The notes beneath the pieces are model-generated. The model was not told the DNA's origin. It saw only the letters and a list, made by a program, of their open reading frames with translations, and did no database searches. Below, piece after piece: positions 1 through 6,685 of a stretch of 11,251 nucleotides of DNA (its first letter is position 1; every line of letters begins with the position of its first letter). Location of the stretch: NCBI GenBank assembly GCA_029939635.1, contig JAOZSN010000098.1, positions 1-11,251 on the forward strand, in the 5' to 3' direction. Made by a program: the position numbers and the translations under genes. The DNA is from Deltaproteobacteria bacterium. GTDB lineage: Bacteria; Desulfobacterota; Desulfobulbia; Desulfobulbales; SURF-16.

Positions 1-64
1 AATAACCGTTGCTCGCTTTAAGGAAGGTGAGTAGAAATGCGGTTGTGACGACACTTGTTAGTAT

Positions 65-80
65 AGCAATGACTATGCCA
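65..80 (-). promoter_or_regulatory. Putative sigma-54 (-24/-12) promoter pointing left
   Basis: On the minus strand TGGCAT-A-GTCA-TTGCT fits the sigma-54 consensus TGGCAC-R-N4-TTGCW except for one base, with correct GG-to-GC spacing. Transcription would start near position 55 and leave the window to the left. It lies about 170 bp past the stop of a sigma-54 activator gene on the same strand. Confidence 0.6.
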
Positions 81-177
81 AGATTATATCACAGTCCCAA
101 GGTGTAATAAAAGCACTTAGTTAGTCAGGAGGGGGAAAGGGGGGGAGGTGGTTTGTTGAAAAAGTGTCAGCTAATGT

Positions 178-188
178 GAACAGTGTTC
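178..188. promoter_or_regulatory. Short palindrome, candidate enhancer site
   Basis: GAACA-G-TGTTC, 5-bp arms around one base, about 100 bp upstream of the sigma-54-like promoter at 65-80. That is a typical distance for an upstream activating sequence bound by an NtrC-type dimer. Support is only symmetry and position. Confidence 0.35.
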
Positions 189-212
189 GGGAAAGTTGAC
201 AACAGTTGAAGG

Positions 213-245
213 CAATATTCAGGTGCCAGGGGCTGCTGAATATTG
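213..245 (-). terminator. Hairpin after the regulator gene (terminator or enhancer)
   Basis: Perfect 10-bp arms CAATATTCAG (213-222) and CTGAATATTG (236-245), with an inner GCC/GGC pairing in the 13-nt loop. It starts 5 nt past the regulator stop. No U-run follows on the minus strand, so termination would have to be factor-assisted. Alternatively the inverted repeat may be a binding site of the activator encoded next to it. Confidence 0.5.
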
Positions 246-250
246 ATGCA

Positions 251-1633
251 TTAGCTTACATCGTGTTTGTTGAGCAGTTGGTAGAGATGGGTGCGGGAGA
301 TGTCTGCCATGCGGCTGGCGGCAGAGATATTACCGTTTGTTTCAGCCAGCAATTTGCGTAGATATTCTTTTTCAAGCTCCTCTTTGAAAAGGCGCCAGGA
401 TGGGAGTTGTGCAGGCATGGTTGGTGGAAGCTCTGGCTCTGGTGTTACATCTTTCCCCATGGCTGATTGCACCTGACAGATACGGATATGTTCTGGCAGG
501 TGATTGGGAAAGAGGGTGGGAGAGCGGAAGGCAGAGGTAAAGGCCTGTTCCAGGGCTTGAAAGAGTTCACGGACATTACCGGGCCAGTCATAGGCGGCCA
601 GGGTGGCCTCAAAGTCAATGCCAAATCCCTTGGACTCCTGGCCGTAGCGCTGGCATAGTCTTTCGATGAAATGGATGGTTAATGCCCTGATATCATCGGG
701 GCGCTGGCGCAGGGGAGGGAGGTGGATGGTGAAGGCCTTAAGGCGGTAGAGTAGGTCTTTGCGAAATTCACCTTTTGCCACCATCTCATCCAGGTTCCGG
801 TTGCTGGCTGCCAGCAGACGAAAATCACTGGCCTGTTCCTGGCTGGCACCCACCGGGCGGAAGCGGTGTTCCTGCAGGACGCGGAGAAAGGCCCTTTGGG
901 TCTGCAGGGGTAGCTCCCCCACCTCATCAAGAAAGAGGGTGCCATGGTCGGCCTGCTGGATAAGGCCGCTGCTTTTAGCCCCAGCTCCAGTAAAGGCACC
1001 CTTGGTGTGGCCAAAGAGGGTAGATTCGATAAGGGTTTCGGGTAGGGAGGCACAGTCTACCACCACAAAATTTGATTTGGCACGACCGCTGTTTTCGTGA
1101 ATAGCCTGGGCAAAGACTTCCTTGCCGGTACCTGTTTCACCGCTGAGCAGCACACTGACATCACTGCTTGATGCAGCGGCAAGTTGGTCCAGGCAGTGGG
1201 TCAGGGCAGGGCTTTGACCAATAATGGTATCCCTTTTTATGGCTGTCACGGTGGTGGGTCTGTTTTTCTCAGAGCGGTACTGCAGGGCACGGGTCATGTG
1301 CAGGCTGAGATCAGTAAGGACATGGGGTTTTTCAATATAACCCCAGGCCCCACTGTGGATGGCCTTGGCCGCACCACCTGGGTCACCTTGGCCAGTGATG
1401 ATAATGACTTCTGGTTCTGAGGGCATACGGCGAAAACGGGATAGGAAATCAAGACCATTGCCGTCAGGCATCTGTACATCAAGAAAAATGAGATCAAAGG
1501 GTGTGTGTTGGGCCGCCTGCAGGCCTTCAGATAGGGTATGGGCAACAGAGGCCTGATGGCCCACCCTTGTTACCTGGCGGCTGAGCATCTTTGCCAGGGA
1601 CTGGTCATCGTCAACAATAAGAATTTCAGACAT
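251..1633 (-). CDS. NtrC-family sigma-54-dependent response regulator
   Basis: This 460-aa cytoplasmic response regulator activates sigma-54 promoters. The receiver domain covers about residues 1-118 (acidic cluster D8-D10, phospho-acceptor D52 in FLDVQMP, conserved K102). The AAA+ domain covers about 138-365, with Walker A GETGTGKE (165-172), the sigma-54-contacting GAFTGA loop (212-217) and Walker B TLFLDE. A Fis-type helix-turn-helix lies at the C-terminus (about 431-456, GNISAASRMADISRTHLYQL). I chose the ATG at 1633 because AGGAG (1641-1645) sits 7 nt upstream; an in-frame TTG at 1654 would add seven residues. The start overlaps the stop of the upstream hybrid kinase by 8 nt, so the two are translationally coupled and are a likely cognate pair. 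The GAFTGA and ATPase motifs are intact, so it should be a functional activator. Its targets are not shown by the sequence, but a sigma-54-type promoter lies just beyond its stop codon (65-80). Confidence 0.95.
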   Translation of the reverse strand: MSEILIVDDDQSLAKMLSRQVTRVGHQASVAHTLSEGLQAAQHTPFDLIFLDVQMPDGNGLDFLSRFRRMPSEPEVIIITGQGDPGGAAKAIHSGAWGYIEKPHVLTDLSLHMTRALQYRSEKNRPTTVTAIKRDTIIGQSPALTHCLDQLAAASSSDVSVLLSGETGTGKEVFAQAIHENSGRAKSNFVVVDCASLPETLIESTLFGHTKGAFTGAGAKSSGLIQQADHGTLFLDEVGELPLQTQRAFLRVLQEHRFRPVGASQEQASDFRLLAASNRNLDEMVAKGEFRKDLLYRLKAFTIHLPPLRQRPDDIRALTIHFIERLCQRYGQESKGFGIDFEATLAAYDWPGNVRELFQALEQAFTSAFRSPTLFPNHLPEHIRICQVQSAMGKDVTPEPELPPTMPAQLPSWRLFKEELEKEYLRKLLAETNGNISAASRMADISRTHLYQLLNKHDVS

Positions 1634-4600
1634 CCCCTGTCTCCTGTGTGTCAAGCACCTTGTGAATAAGGGCGCAGAGGGTGGAGGGGATAATTGGCTT
1701 CATGATATACCCATTAATGCCAATGGCCTTGGCCTGCTTTTCATCAATGGTTTCACTATAGCCCGTGGCGAGAATAATGGGAAATTCGGGTTGCTGGGCC
1801 AGTATTTTCATGGATAGTTCCACACCAGTCATCTCTGGCATGGTCATGTCGGTGATGAGCAGATCATAGCGTTGCTGGTTTTCTTGCCAATGGGCATACG
1901 CCGCTGAGCTGGAGGTAAAGGAGGTCACTTCATAGCCTTTTTTGCGCAGCATGCGGTTGAGAACATCCACAACGATCTCCTCATCATCCACCACCATGAT
2001 GCGTTCAGAGCCGCCGGGGATGGGTTCCATTTCCTCGACTTCATCTGTTATGCTGCTGTGTTCTAGATCCACGGGCAGATAGATATAGAAGGTGGTGCCT
2101 TGCCCCGGTTCACTTTGGGCCAGGATATGGCCATGGTGGCTTTTGACGATGCCATGGACCACGGATAGGCCAAGGCCGGTGCCTTGGCCTACCTCCTTGG
2201 TGGTGAAGAATGGTTCAAATATTTTGGCCATGATTTTTTCATCCATGCCACTGCCACTATCCTCTACTATCAGCTCTATGTATGGTCCGTGCACCTCACT
2301 GGGCAGGGCAATATTTTTCTGGGGTAGTATTTGCTGGCTTAGGGAAATGTTGAGTTGCCCTCCCCCCTGCTCCTGCAAGGCCTGTTTGGCATTGGTGCAC
2401 AGGTTGACGATAATTTGGTGGATTTGGGTGGGGTCGGCCAGCACCGGTGGGCAGGAGGTGTCGATTGCCTCTTTGATGGTAATAGTGCTGGGCAGGGAGG
2501 CGCGCAGCATCTTCATGGCCTCTTTGATAATGAACTGCAGCTGAACCGGATTAAAATCCTGCTCTGCCTGGCGACTGAAGGCCAGGATCTGTTGGACCAG
2601 ATCAGCGGCCCGGCTACCGGCCTTGATGATCTCGACGATATCCTGCTGTAGGATGGACCCCTCTTCTGCCTGCTCCCGAGCCATCTCGCCATACCCTAAA
2701 ATGGCAGCGAGAATATTATTAAAATCATGGGCAATGCCGCCGGCCAGGGTGCCAATGGCCTCCATCTTCTGGGCCTGGCGTAACTGCATTTCCAGCTCCT
2801 GCTCGTGGCTGATGTCACGTTTTACCGCCACATAATGGCGAACCTCACCGCTGTCATCCAACACCGGTGAGATGGTGGCCTGTTCCTCAAAAAAAGTGCC
2901 ATCCTTTCTCCTGTTCTTAATGATGCCCTGCCAGATGAGGCCGGAGGTCAGGGTTTGCCACATCTCGTGATAAAATTCTTCGGAGTGCTTGCCACTCTTG
3001 AGGACACGGGGATTTTGGCCTAAGGCCTCTTCCTTGCTGTAGCCACTGCATCTTTCAAAGGCTGGGTTGACATATTCAATGGTGCCATTGGTGTCGGTGA
3101 TTACTATGGTTTCCATGGCCTGCTCAATGGCCGTGGCCAGTAATCTGCTGGTGGCCTCGGCGGTCTGGAGCTTAGTGATATCCAAGATGGTGCCCAGTGA
3201 GCGCAGAGGTGTACCGTTATTATCATATTCGGTGCGGCATTTTTGCATGACAAATTTTTCCACCTTGCCCGGTAGCAACAGGCGGTGGTGTATATCAAAG
3301 AGGGTGTGGTTGGCCACGGAGTCAGTATAGGCCTTTTTCACCATCTGGCGGTCATTTGGGTGAATCATGCTCACTGCAAATTTATAGCTGGGTTGCAGGG
3401 ACTGGGGAATCTGGTTGAAGATGCGGAAGGTCTCATCCGACCAGGTCAACTCTTGGGAGAAGAAGTCATATTGCCAATTGCCCAGACCAGCCATGGCCTC
3501 GGCCTCTTTGAGTCGGGTTTCACTCTTATGTTGGCGGTCTGTGGCCTGCTGCTGTTCACGCAGGCTTTTTTCTGCCTGCAGGTGAGAGTGGAGCAGGGGG
3601 GCTAAGTAGGTGCAGATGTGTTCTATAAATGCCACCTGTTCTGGGCCATAGCTGGTCTGGCGGTTAGCCAGGAAAATTTGGCCGATAAGCTGTCCTTTGT
3701 GCTTGATGGGCACAGCTAAGGCTGCACTGAGAGGGAGGTGGCCGTGGGGGGTGGCCAGGTCCGTATTTTTGACAACGGTTTCTTGCTGGCGTAGCGAGTC
3801 ACCCCAGACTCCATCCCATGAATCTGGCGGGAAAATTGCCGTTTTATCAGCCATGGTGCATTCTTCCATAATGCCCTGGCTAAAGGCTGGGCAAACCAAA
3901 AAACCTGCCTCATTGATATAGCCGAAAAAGCCTAAGGGGGACTCCAGCATTACTTGGATATCCTTTAGTGTTTGGCTAAATATCTCATCTCCTTGCTTGG
4001 TATGGAAGGCAGTGATGATTTGCTTTTCTGTTTGCAGTAAGATCTCGGATTGTTTTAGTTCCTGGCTGGCTAGTTTTTGTTCAGTTACATCCTGGTAAAT
4101 AGTGACAATCTCACCGCTGTTCAGCTTATAGACGAAGTTTTTTCGCCAGCCGTGGAGGCGGTTATCCTTATACTTAGCAATGGGAAAATGTTCAGCCTCG
4201 CCACTCTGCCAGACCCGCTGAAACACCTCCAGCAGGCCAAAGTCATGAATCCCGGGAAAGACCTCTGTTACTCGTCTACCGATGAGGTTTTGGCGGTGAA
4301 TTTTTTCAATACGCTGGGCAGCCTTGTTAAAATCTATAAACTCGAAGTCCTCACCATTATTTACGGCGCGATAAATCGCGACACCGCTGGCCATATTGGC
4401 AAAGAGTAGCCTGAAACGCTCCTCTTTGATTTTCAAGGCTTGGTGCGAGTTATACAGTTCTGTGGCAAAGCGCTGGATAATAAAGTAGAGCAGCACAGCG
4501 GTGAGAACAATGACCGCTATCTTCTTTTCATTGATAAAATGGAGGGTGTGATTATAGCCTGTATAGCCGTGCAGGAAGGTGAAAATGACATTTGACAGGG

Positions 4601-4694
4601 AAAAAACCAGCAGGGCAATAACAAGGTAGAGACCACTGAAGAGCAGGGCTGTCTTGCGAGGATTTTGGTTGGAGATGTTGCTAAACAAATTCAT
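1626..4694 (-). CDS. Membrane PAS/GAF hybrid histidine kinase with C-terminal receiver
   Basis: A sensor kinase that should autophosphorylate and pass phosphate to its own receiver and to the adjacent sigma-54 regulator. Counted from the ATG at 4694 (1022 aa): two membrane segments (about 13-40 and 57-76), PAS (about 91-206), GAF (about 221-371), a PAS_3-like domain (about 396-511), PAS with PAC (about 516-631), HisKA with phospho-His H656 in GGIAHDFNN, HATPase_c with N box (NLCTNAKQ, about 764), DSGSG (812-816) and GTGLGL (838-843), then a receiver (about 898-1018) with D949 and K999. The loop between the two membrane segments is only about 15 residues, so sensing is probably in the membrane or cytoplasmic PAS/GAF domains. 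An in-frame TTG at 4736 with GGGG upstream would add 14 unremarkable residues; the ATG has only a weak, distant AAGG. The arsC stop lies 73 nt upstream (31 nt from the TTG) on the same strand, so read-through from the ars operon is plausible. The signal sensed is unknown. Confidence 0.93.
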   Translation of the reverse strand: MNLFSNISNQNPRKTALLFSGLYLVIALLVFSLSNVIFTFLHGYTGYNHTLHFINEKKIAVIVLTAVLLYFIIQRFATELYNSHQALKIKEERFRLLFANMASGVAIYRAVNNGEDFEFIDFNKAAQRIEKIHRQNLIGRRVTEVFPGIHDFGLLEVFQRVWQSGEAEHFPIAKYKDNRLHGWRKNFVYKLNSGEIVTIYQDVTEQKLASQELKQSEILLQTEKQIITAFHTKQGDEIFSQTLKDIQVMLESPLGFFGYINEAGFLVCPAFSQGIMEECTMADKTAIFPPDSWDGVWGDSLRQQETVVKNTDLATPHGHLPLSAALAVPIKHKGQLIGQIFLANRQTSYGPEQVAFIEHICTYLAPLLHSHLQAEKSLREQQQATDRQHKSETRLKEAEAMAGLGNWQYDFFSQELTWSDETFRIFNQIPQSLQPSYKFAVSMIHPNDRQMVKKAYTDSVANHTLFDIHHRLLLPGKVEKFVMQKCRTEYDNNGTPLRSLGTILDITKLQTAEATSRLLATAIEQAMETIVITDTNGTIEYVNPAFERCSGYSKEEALGQNPRVLKSGKHSEEFYHEMWQTLTSGLIWQGIIKNRRKDGTFFEEQATISPVLDDSGEVRHYVAVKRDISHEQELEMQLRQAQKMEAIGTLAGGIAHDFNNILAAILGYGEMAREQAEEGSILQQDIVEIIKAGSRAADLVQQILAFSRQAEQDFNPVQLQFIIKEAMKMLRASLPSTITIKEAIDTSCPPVLADPTQIHQIIVNLCTNAKQALQEQGGGQLNISLSQQILPQKNIALPSEVHGPYIELIVEDSGSGMDEKIMAKIFEPFFTTKEVGQGTGLGLSVVHGIVKSHHGHILAQSEPGQGTTFYIYLPVDLEHSSITDEVEEMEPIPGGSERIMVVDDEEIVVDVLNRMLRKKGYEVTSFTSSSAAYAHWQENQQRYDLLITDMTMPEMTGVELSMKILAQQPEFPIILATGYSETIDEKQAKAIGINGYIMKPIIPSTLCALIHKVLDTQETGDV
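1641..1645 (-). promoter_or_regulatory. Ribosome binding site deciding the regulator start
   Basis: AGGAG on the minus strand, 7 nt before the ATG at 1633. It favours this ATG over the TTG at 1654 and lies inside the 3' end of the kinase gene, as expected for coupled translation. Confidence 0.75.
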
Positions 4695-4767
4695 GGTGGC
4701 AGGGCCCTTAGAAAAGAATGTGGACACAGTGTACAAAATTTCCCCACCACTCTGCAGGATTTTTTCT

Positions 4768-5184
4768 TTAGATCTGTAATGTCTCTATGAAGGCGCGGAT
4801 TTCATCGCGTACCCGGCGGTACTGATTCAGGGCTTCCTCTTGGTTTTGGGCGCTGGCGGCCAGCTTAGGAGGGTCATCAAAACCATGATGGAGAACTTTG
4901 GTGGGGCCAGGAAAAATGGGGCAGTGGGCATCGGCATGGCTGCAGACGGTGATGACCAAATCAAGGGGTTCGGTACTGTCGGTAAGCAGGGTGGAGGTAT
5001 GGCTGCTTATATCCACCCCTACTTCAGTCATAACCTGTACGGCCAGGGGGTTGAGGCCATGGCTTTCAATGCCGGCAGAGTAGGCGATAAAATCAGCATG
5101 GCGCAGTTTTCTGGCCCAGCCTTCTGCCATCTGGCTGCGGCAGGAGTTACCGGTGCATAAAAAAAGTACGCGTGGCTTGGTCAT
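4768..5184 (-). CDS. arsC: Thioredoxin-type arsenate reductase
   Basis: A 138-aa cytoplasmic enzyme of the low-molecular-weight tyrosine phosphatase fold that reduces arsenate to arsenite. The N-terminal CTGNSCR (C10-R16) is the CX5R phosphate/arsenate-binding loop. C81 and C88 in CSHADAHC keep the CX6C spacing of the resolving pair in the S. aureus pI258 ArsC class (C10/C82/C89), which points to thioredoxin-coupled arsenate reduction rather than a plain phosphatase. The DDPP motif near residues 104-107 holds the general-acid Asp. Length is normal for the family. The ATG at 5184 lies 4 nt after the stop of the upstream metallochaperone gene and has no clear Shine-Dalgarno sequence, so translation probably depends on coupling. 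That would require ribosomes to read through the UGA in the upstream gene. Its position downstream of arsR and a PF03773 permease supports an arsenic role. Confidence 0.93.
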   Translation of the reverse strand: MTKPRVLFLCTGNSCRSQMAEGWARKLRHADFIAYSAGIESHGLNPLAVQVMTEVGVDISSHTSTLLTDSTEPLDLVITVCSHADAHCPIFPGPTKVLHHGFDDPPKLAASAQNQEEALNQYRRVRDEIRAFIETLQI

Positions 5185-5188
5185 GGGC

Positions 5189-5419
5189 TTATCTATGTGT
5201 GCTCATCTGCAGAGGGCCAAGTGCGTCCACCACCTGGCGGACATCAGCAAGGCATCAGCGTTTCTTGGGGTTATTGGTTGCACAGTTACATTCTCCTGCC
5301 TTGGAATGATCCATAATGGTGGTCAAGATGGTGGAGTGACCATGCTGGCGAGCATCGGCGATGATATCTTCTCTGCTATAGCCAAAGCAATAGCAGATGA
5401 GATCAGGGTTGGTTGTCAT
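5189..5419 (-). CDS. Selenocysteine-containing CopZ-N-like Fe-S/metallochaperone (UGA at codon 55)
   Basis: A short gene of 76 codons read through one in-frame UGA (5255-5257) to TAA at 5189. The product begins MTTNPDLICYCFGYSREDII and shows C9-x-C11, then C44-N-C46, NPKKR, U55-C56 and LADVRQVVD. This layout matches the CopZ N-terminal/Bfd-like small iron-sulfur and metal-binding domain, where the usual text near the end is NPKGRCCL-DV (family knowledge from memory). The UGA falls exactly on the first Cys of the CC pair, and family-like sequence continues in frame after it, so Sec insertion is far likelier than termination. AGGAG (5427-5431) precedes the ATG by 7 nt. A SECIS-like hairpin follows the UGA. 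The gene ends 4 nt before arsC. Likely role (inference): cytoplasmic metal or metalloid shuttle or redox partner for the operon. Stopping at UGA would leave 54 residues lacking two of the ligands. Confidence 0.88.
5225..5242 (-). promoter_or_regulatory. SECIS-like hairpin of the metallochaperone gene
   Basis: On the minus strand GUCCGCC and GGUGGAC pair (7 bp, one G-U) around an AGGU loop that begins 19 nt after the UGA. GC/GC and GCC/GGC pairings further out could extend the stem across internal loops. A short stem, a G-U-containing apical loop and a position just downstream of UGA inside the reading frame are the hallmarks of bacterial SECIS elements such as that of fdhF (AGGUCU loop, 17 nt after UGA). 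Confidence 0.8.
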
Positions 5420-5426
5420 GTTTTTT

Positions 5427-5431
5427 CTCCT
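5427..5431 (-). promoter_or_regulatory. Ribosome binding site of the metallochaperone gene
   Basis: AGGAG on the minus strand, 7 nt before the ATG at 5419. It is the strongest Shine-Dalgarno sequence in the operon after that of arsR, and it supports this short reading frame as a real gene. Confidence 0.8.
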
Positions 5432-5473
5432 GAATTTTGTTTATTAACGAGCTGGTCGCCACTCTTGTCACTG

Positions 5474-5528
5474 TTCCGTGCTAAAGCGCCGGAAAGACAC
5501 CTCCTCCCATCCGGATATGGCCACGGAA
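5474..5528 (-). other. Structured intergenic element between permease and metallochaperone
   Basis: The 127-nt gap between the permease and chaperone genes is long for this compact operon. It contains a nested inverted repeat. The outer arms are TTCCGTG/CACGGAA (7 bp; 5474-5480 with 5522-5528). The inner arms are CCGGA/TCCGG (5489-5493 with 5510-5514), and the apical loop on the transcribed strand carries GGGAGGAGG. No U-tract follows, so it is not a plain intrinsic terminator. It could be an mRNA processing or stability element, or a copy of a dispersed stem-loop repeat. I could not assign it to a known riboswitch class. Confidence 0.5.
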
Positions 5529-5546
5529 AAGCATTCAATATTTAAA

Positions 5547-6638
5547 TTAGATAATCATATTAAACAAAAAACCAGTAAATAAAATACCGCTGCCTACCAC
5601 AGCGATGAACAGGGCGATGAGGCGTGGTTTGAGCACCTTGCGTAGTATGACCATCTCGGGCAGGGAGAGGGCTATAACGCTCATCATAAAGGCAAGTACC
5701 GTGCCCAAGGCTGCACCTTTACCCAGTAATGCCTCTACCACCGGCACAATGCCCGCAGCATTGGAGTACATGGGAATACCCACCAATACGGCGGCCGGTA
5801 CTGACCACCAGGCATCCTTGCCCATGATTGTGGCCATGAATGACTCCGGCACATAGCCGTGGATTAGGGCACCGACACCTATCCCTGCCACCACATAAGG
5901 CCACACCTTGACAACAATATCCCGCACGGCCTGGCTACCATGGGCTACCCGATCGGCCACGGTCAGCTTTTGCTCCATGACCAGGGCTTCTCCCTGACGC
6001 ATCTCCTGCACCCAATCTTCAATATGCTCCTCCATGTCCAGGCGACCAATGACCCAACCAGCTATAATGGCTACGCCCAGACCTGTGGTCAGGTAGATAG
6101 CGGCCACCTTCCAGCCCAGCAGACCATAGAGTAATACCAAGGCAATTTCGTTGACCATGGGGGCGGCAATGAGAAAGGAGAGGGTAACCCCTAAGGGTAC
6201 CCCAGCCTGGACAAAGCCTAAAAAAAGTGGCACGGCTGAACAGGAGCAGAAAGGGGTGACAATACCGAGTAGGGCGGCCATGCCATTACCGGCAAATTCT
6301 GCTCGTCCTGCCAGCAGGCGGCGGGTGCGCTGGGGGGTAAAAAAACTGCGGATCATGCCCACCACAAAGACGATGAGGGTGAGCAGCATCATGACCTTGG
6401 GGGTGTCATAGATGAAGAACTGTATAGCCTCGCCCAGGTGGCTTCCCCTGCTCAGCCCCAGCACCTCATGGGCCAGGAAAAGGGATAAGGGGAGGAGCTG
6501 TTTATATAGTACGTACCAAAGACCAGCACCAAGAACAGCTATGGCCAGATACTGCTTGTTTGAGTATGGTTTTTTGCCTGCCACCTGGCAGGGATCTGGT
6601 TTGGCTCAGCAGCTGCCGGTGGGTTGGATTGGTTTCAT
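5547..6638 (-). CDS. PF03773 permease (ArsP/SO_0444-like) with N-terminal Cys-Sec extension
   Basis: An inner-membrane permease of about 8 membrane segments that probably exports arsenicals or a thiophilic metal ion. The core carries the family signature TPFCSCS in the membrane (C131 and C133 from the ATG), the SFLIAAPMVNEIA segment, and a second-half counterpart GIPMYSNAAGIVPV. A cytoplasmic loop rich in charged residues lies at about 200-235. A conventional start would be GTG at 6584 (345 aa). I extend to the ATG at 6638 (363 aa), reading UGA at 6606-6608 as Sec: MKPIQPTGSC-U-AKPDPCQ then VAGKKPYSNK. The frame stays open on both sides of the single UGA, the new segment is thiol-rich (C10, U11, C17), and a SECIS-like hairpin follows. 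The GTG codon itself lies in that hairpin's loop. Neither start has a clear Shine-Dalgarno sequence, which is a weakness. arsR ends 47 nt upstream. I leave open whether the substrate is arsenite, an organoarsenical, or Cu/Zn as proposed for SO_0444-type members. Confidence 0.82.
6577..6592 (-). promoter_or_regulatory. SECIS-like hairpin of the permease gene
   Basis: On the minus strand CCUGCC and GGCAGG pair perfectly (6 bp) around an AGGU loop that starts 19 nt after the UGA at 6606-6608. The loop sequence and the UGA-to-loop distance are identical to those of the metallochaperone hairpin 1.35 kb further along the same operon, although the surrounding genes are unrelated. Confidence 0.75.
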
Positions 6639-6685
6639 TTTGGGATTCGATTGGTGTTTTTCTTAAAAGAAATAGTATTCCTGTC

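Noticed and set aside
128..151. G-rich run on the plus strand as a G-quadruplex regulator
   Set aside because: Only two long G-runs plus short GG pairs are present; a stable four-tract quadruplex is not evident and position gives no support.
5258..5419. A 54-residue protein ending at the UGA
   Set aside because: The conserved end of the small metal-binding domain continues in frame directly after the UGA, up to 4 nt before arsC, so termination there would give an incomplete domain.
5452..5536. Short minus-strand frame in the permease-chaperone gap (starting MLFRGHIRMGG)
   Set aside because: It ends at TAG after 17 codons, has no Shine-Dalgarno sequence, and is better explained by the stem structure.
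6582..6584. GTG as the true start of the permease
   Set aside because: It lacks a Shine-Dalgarno sequence, lies in the loop of a SECIS-like hairpin, and ignores an open Cys-rich extension to an ATG that is interrupted only by one UGA. It remains the fallback if Sec is disproved.
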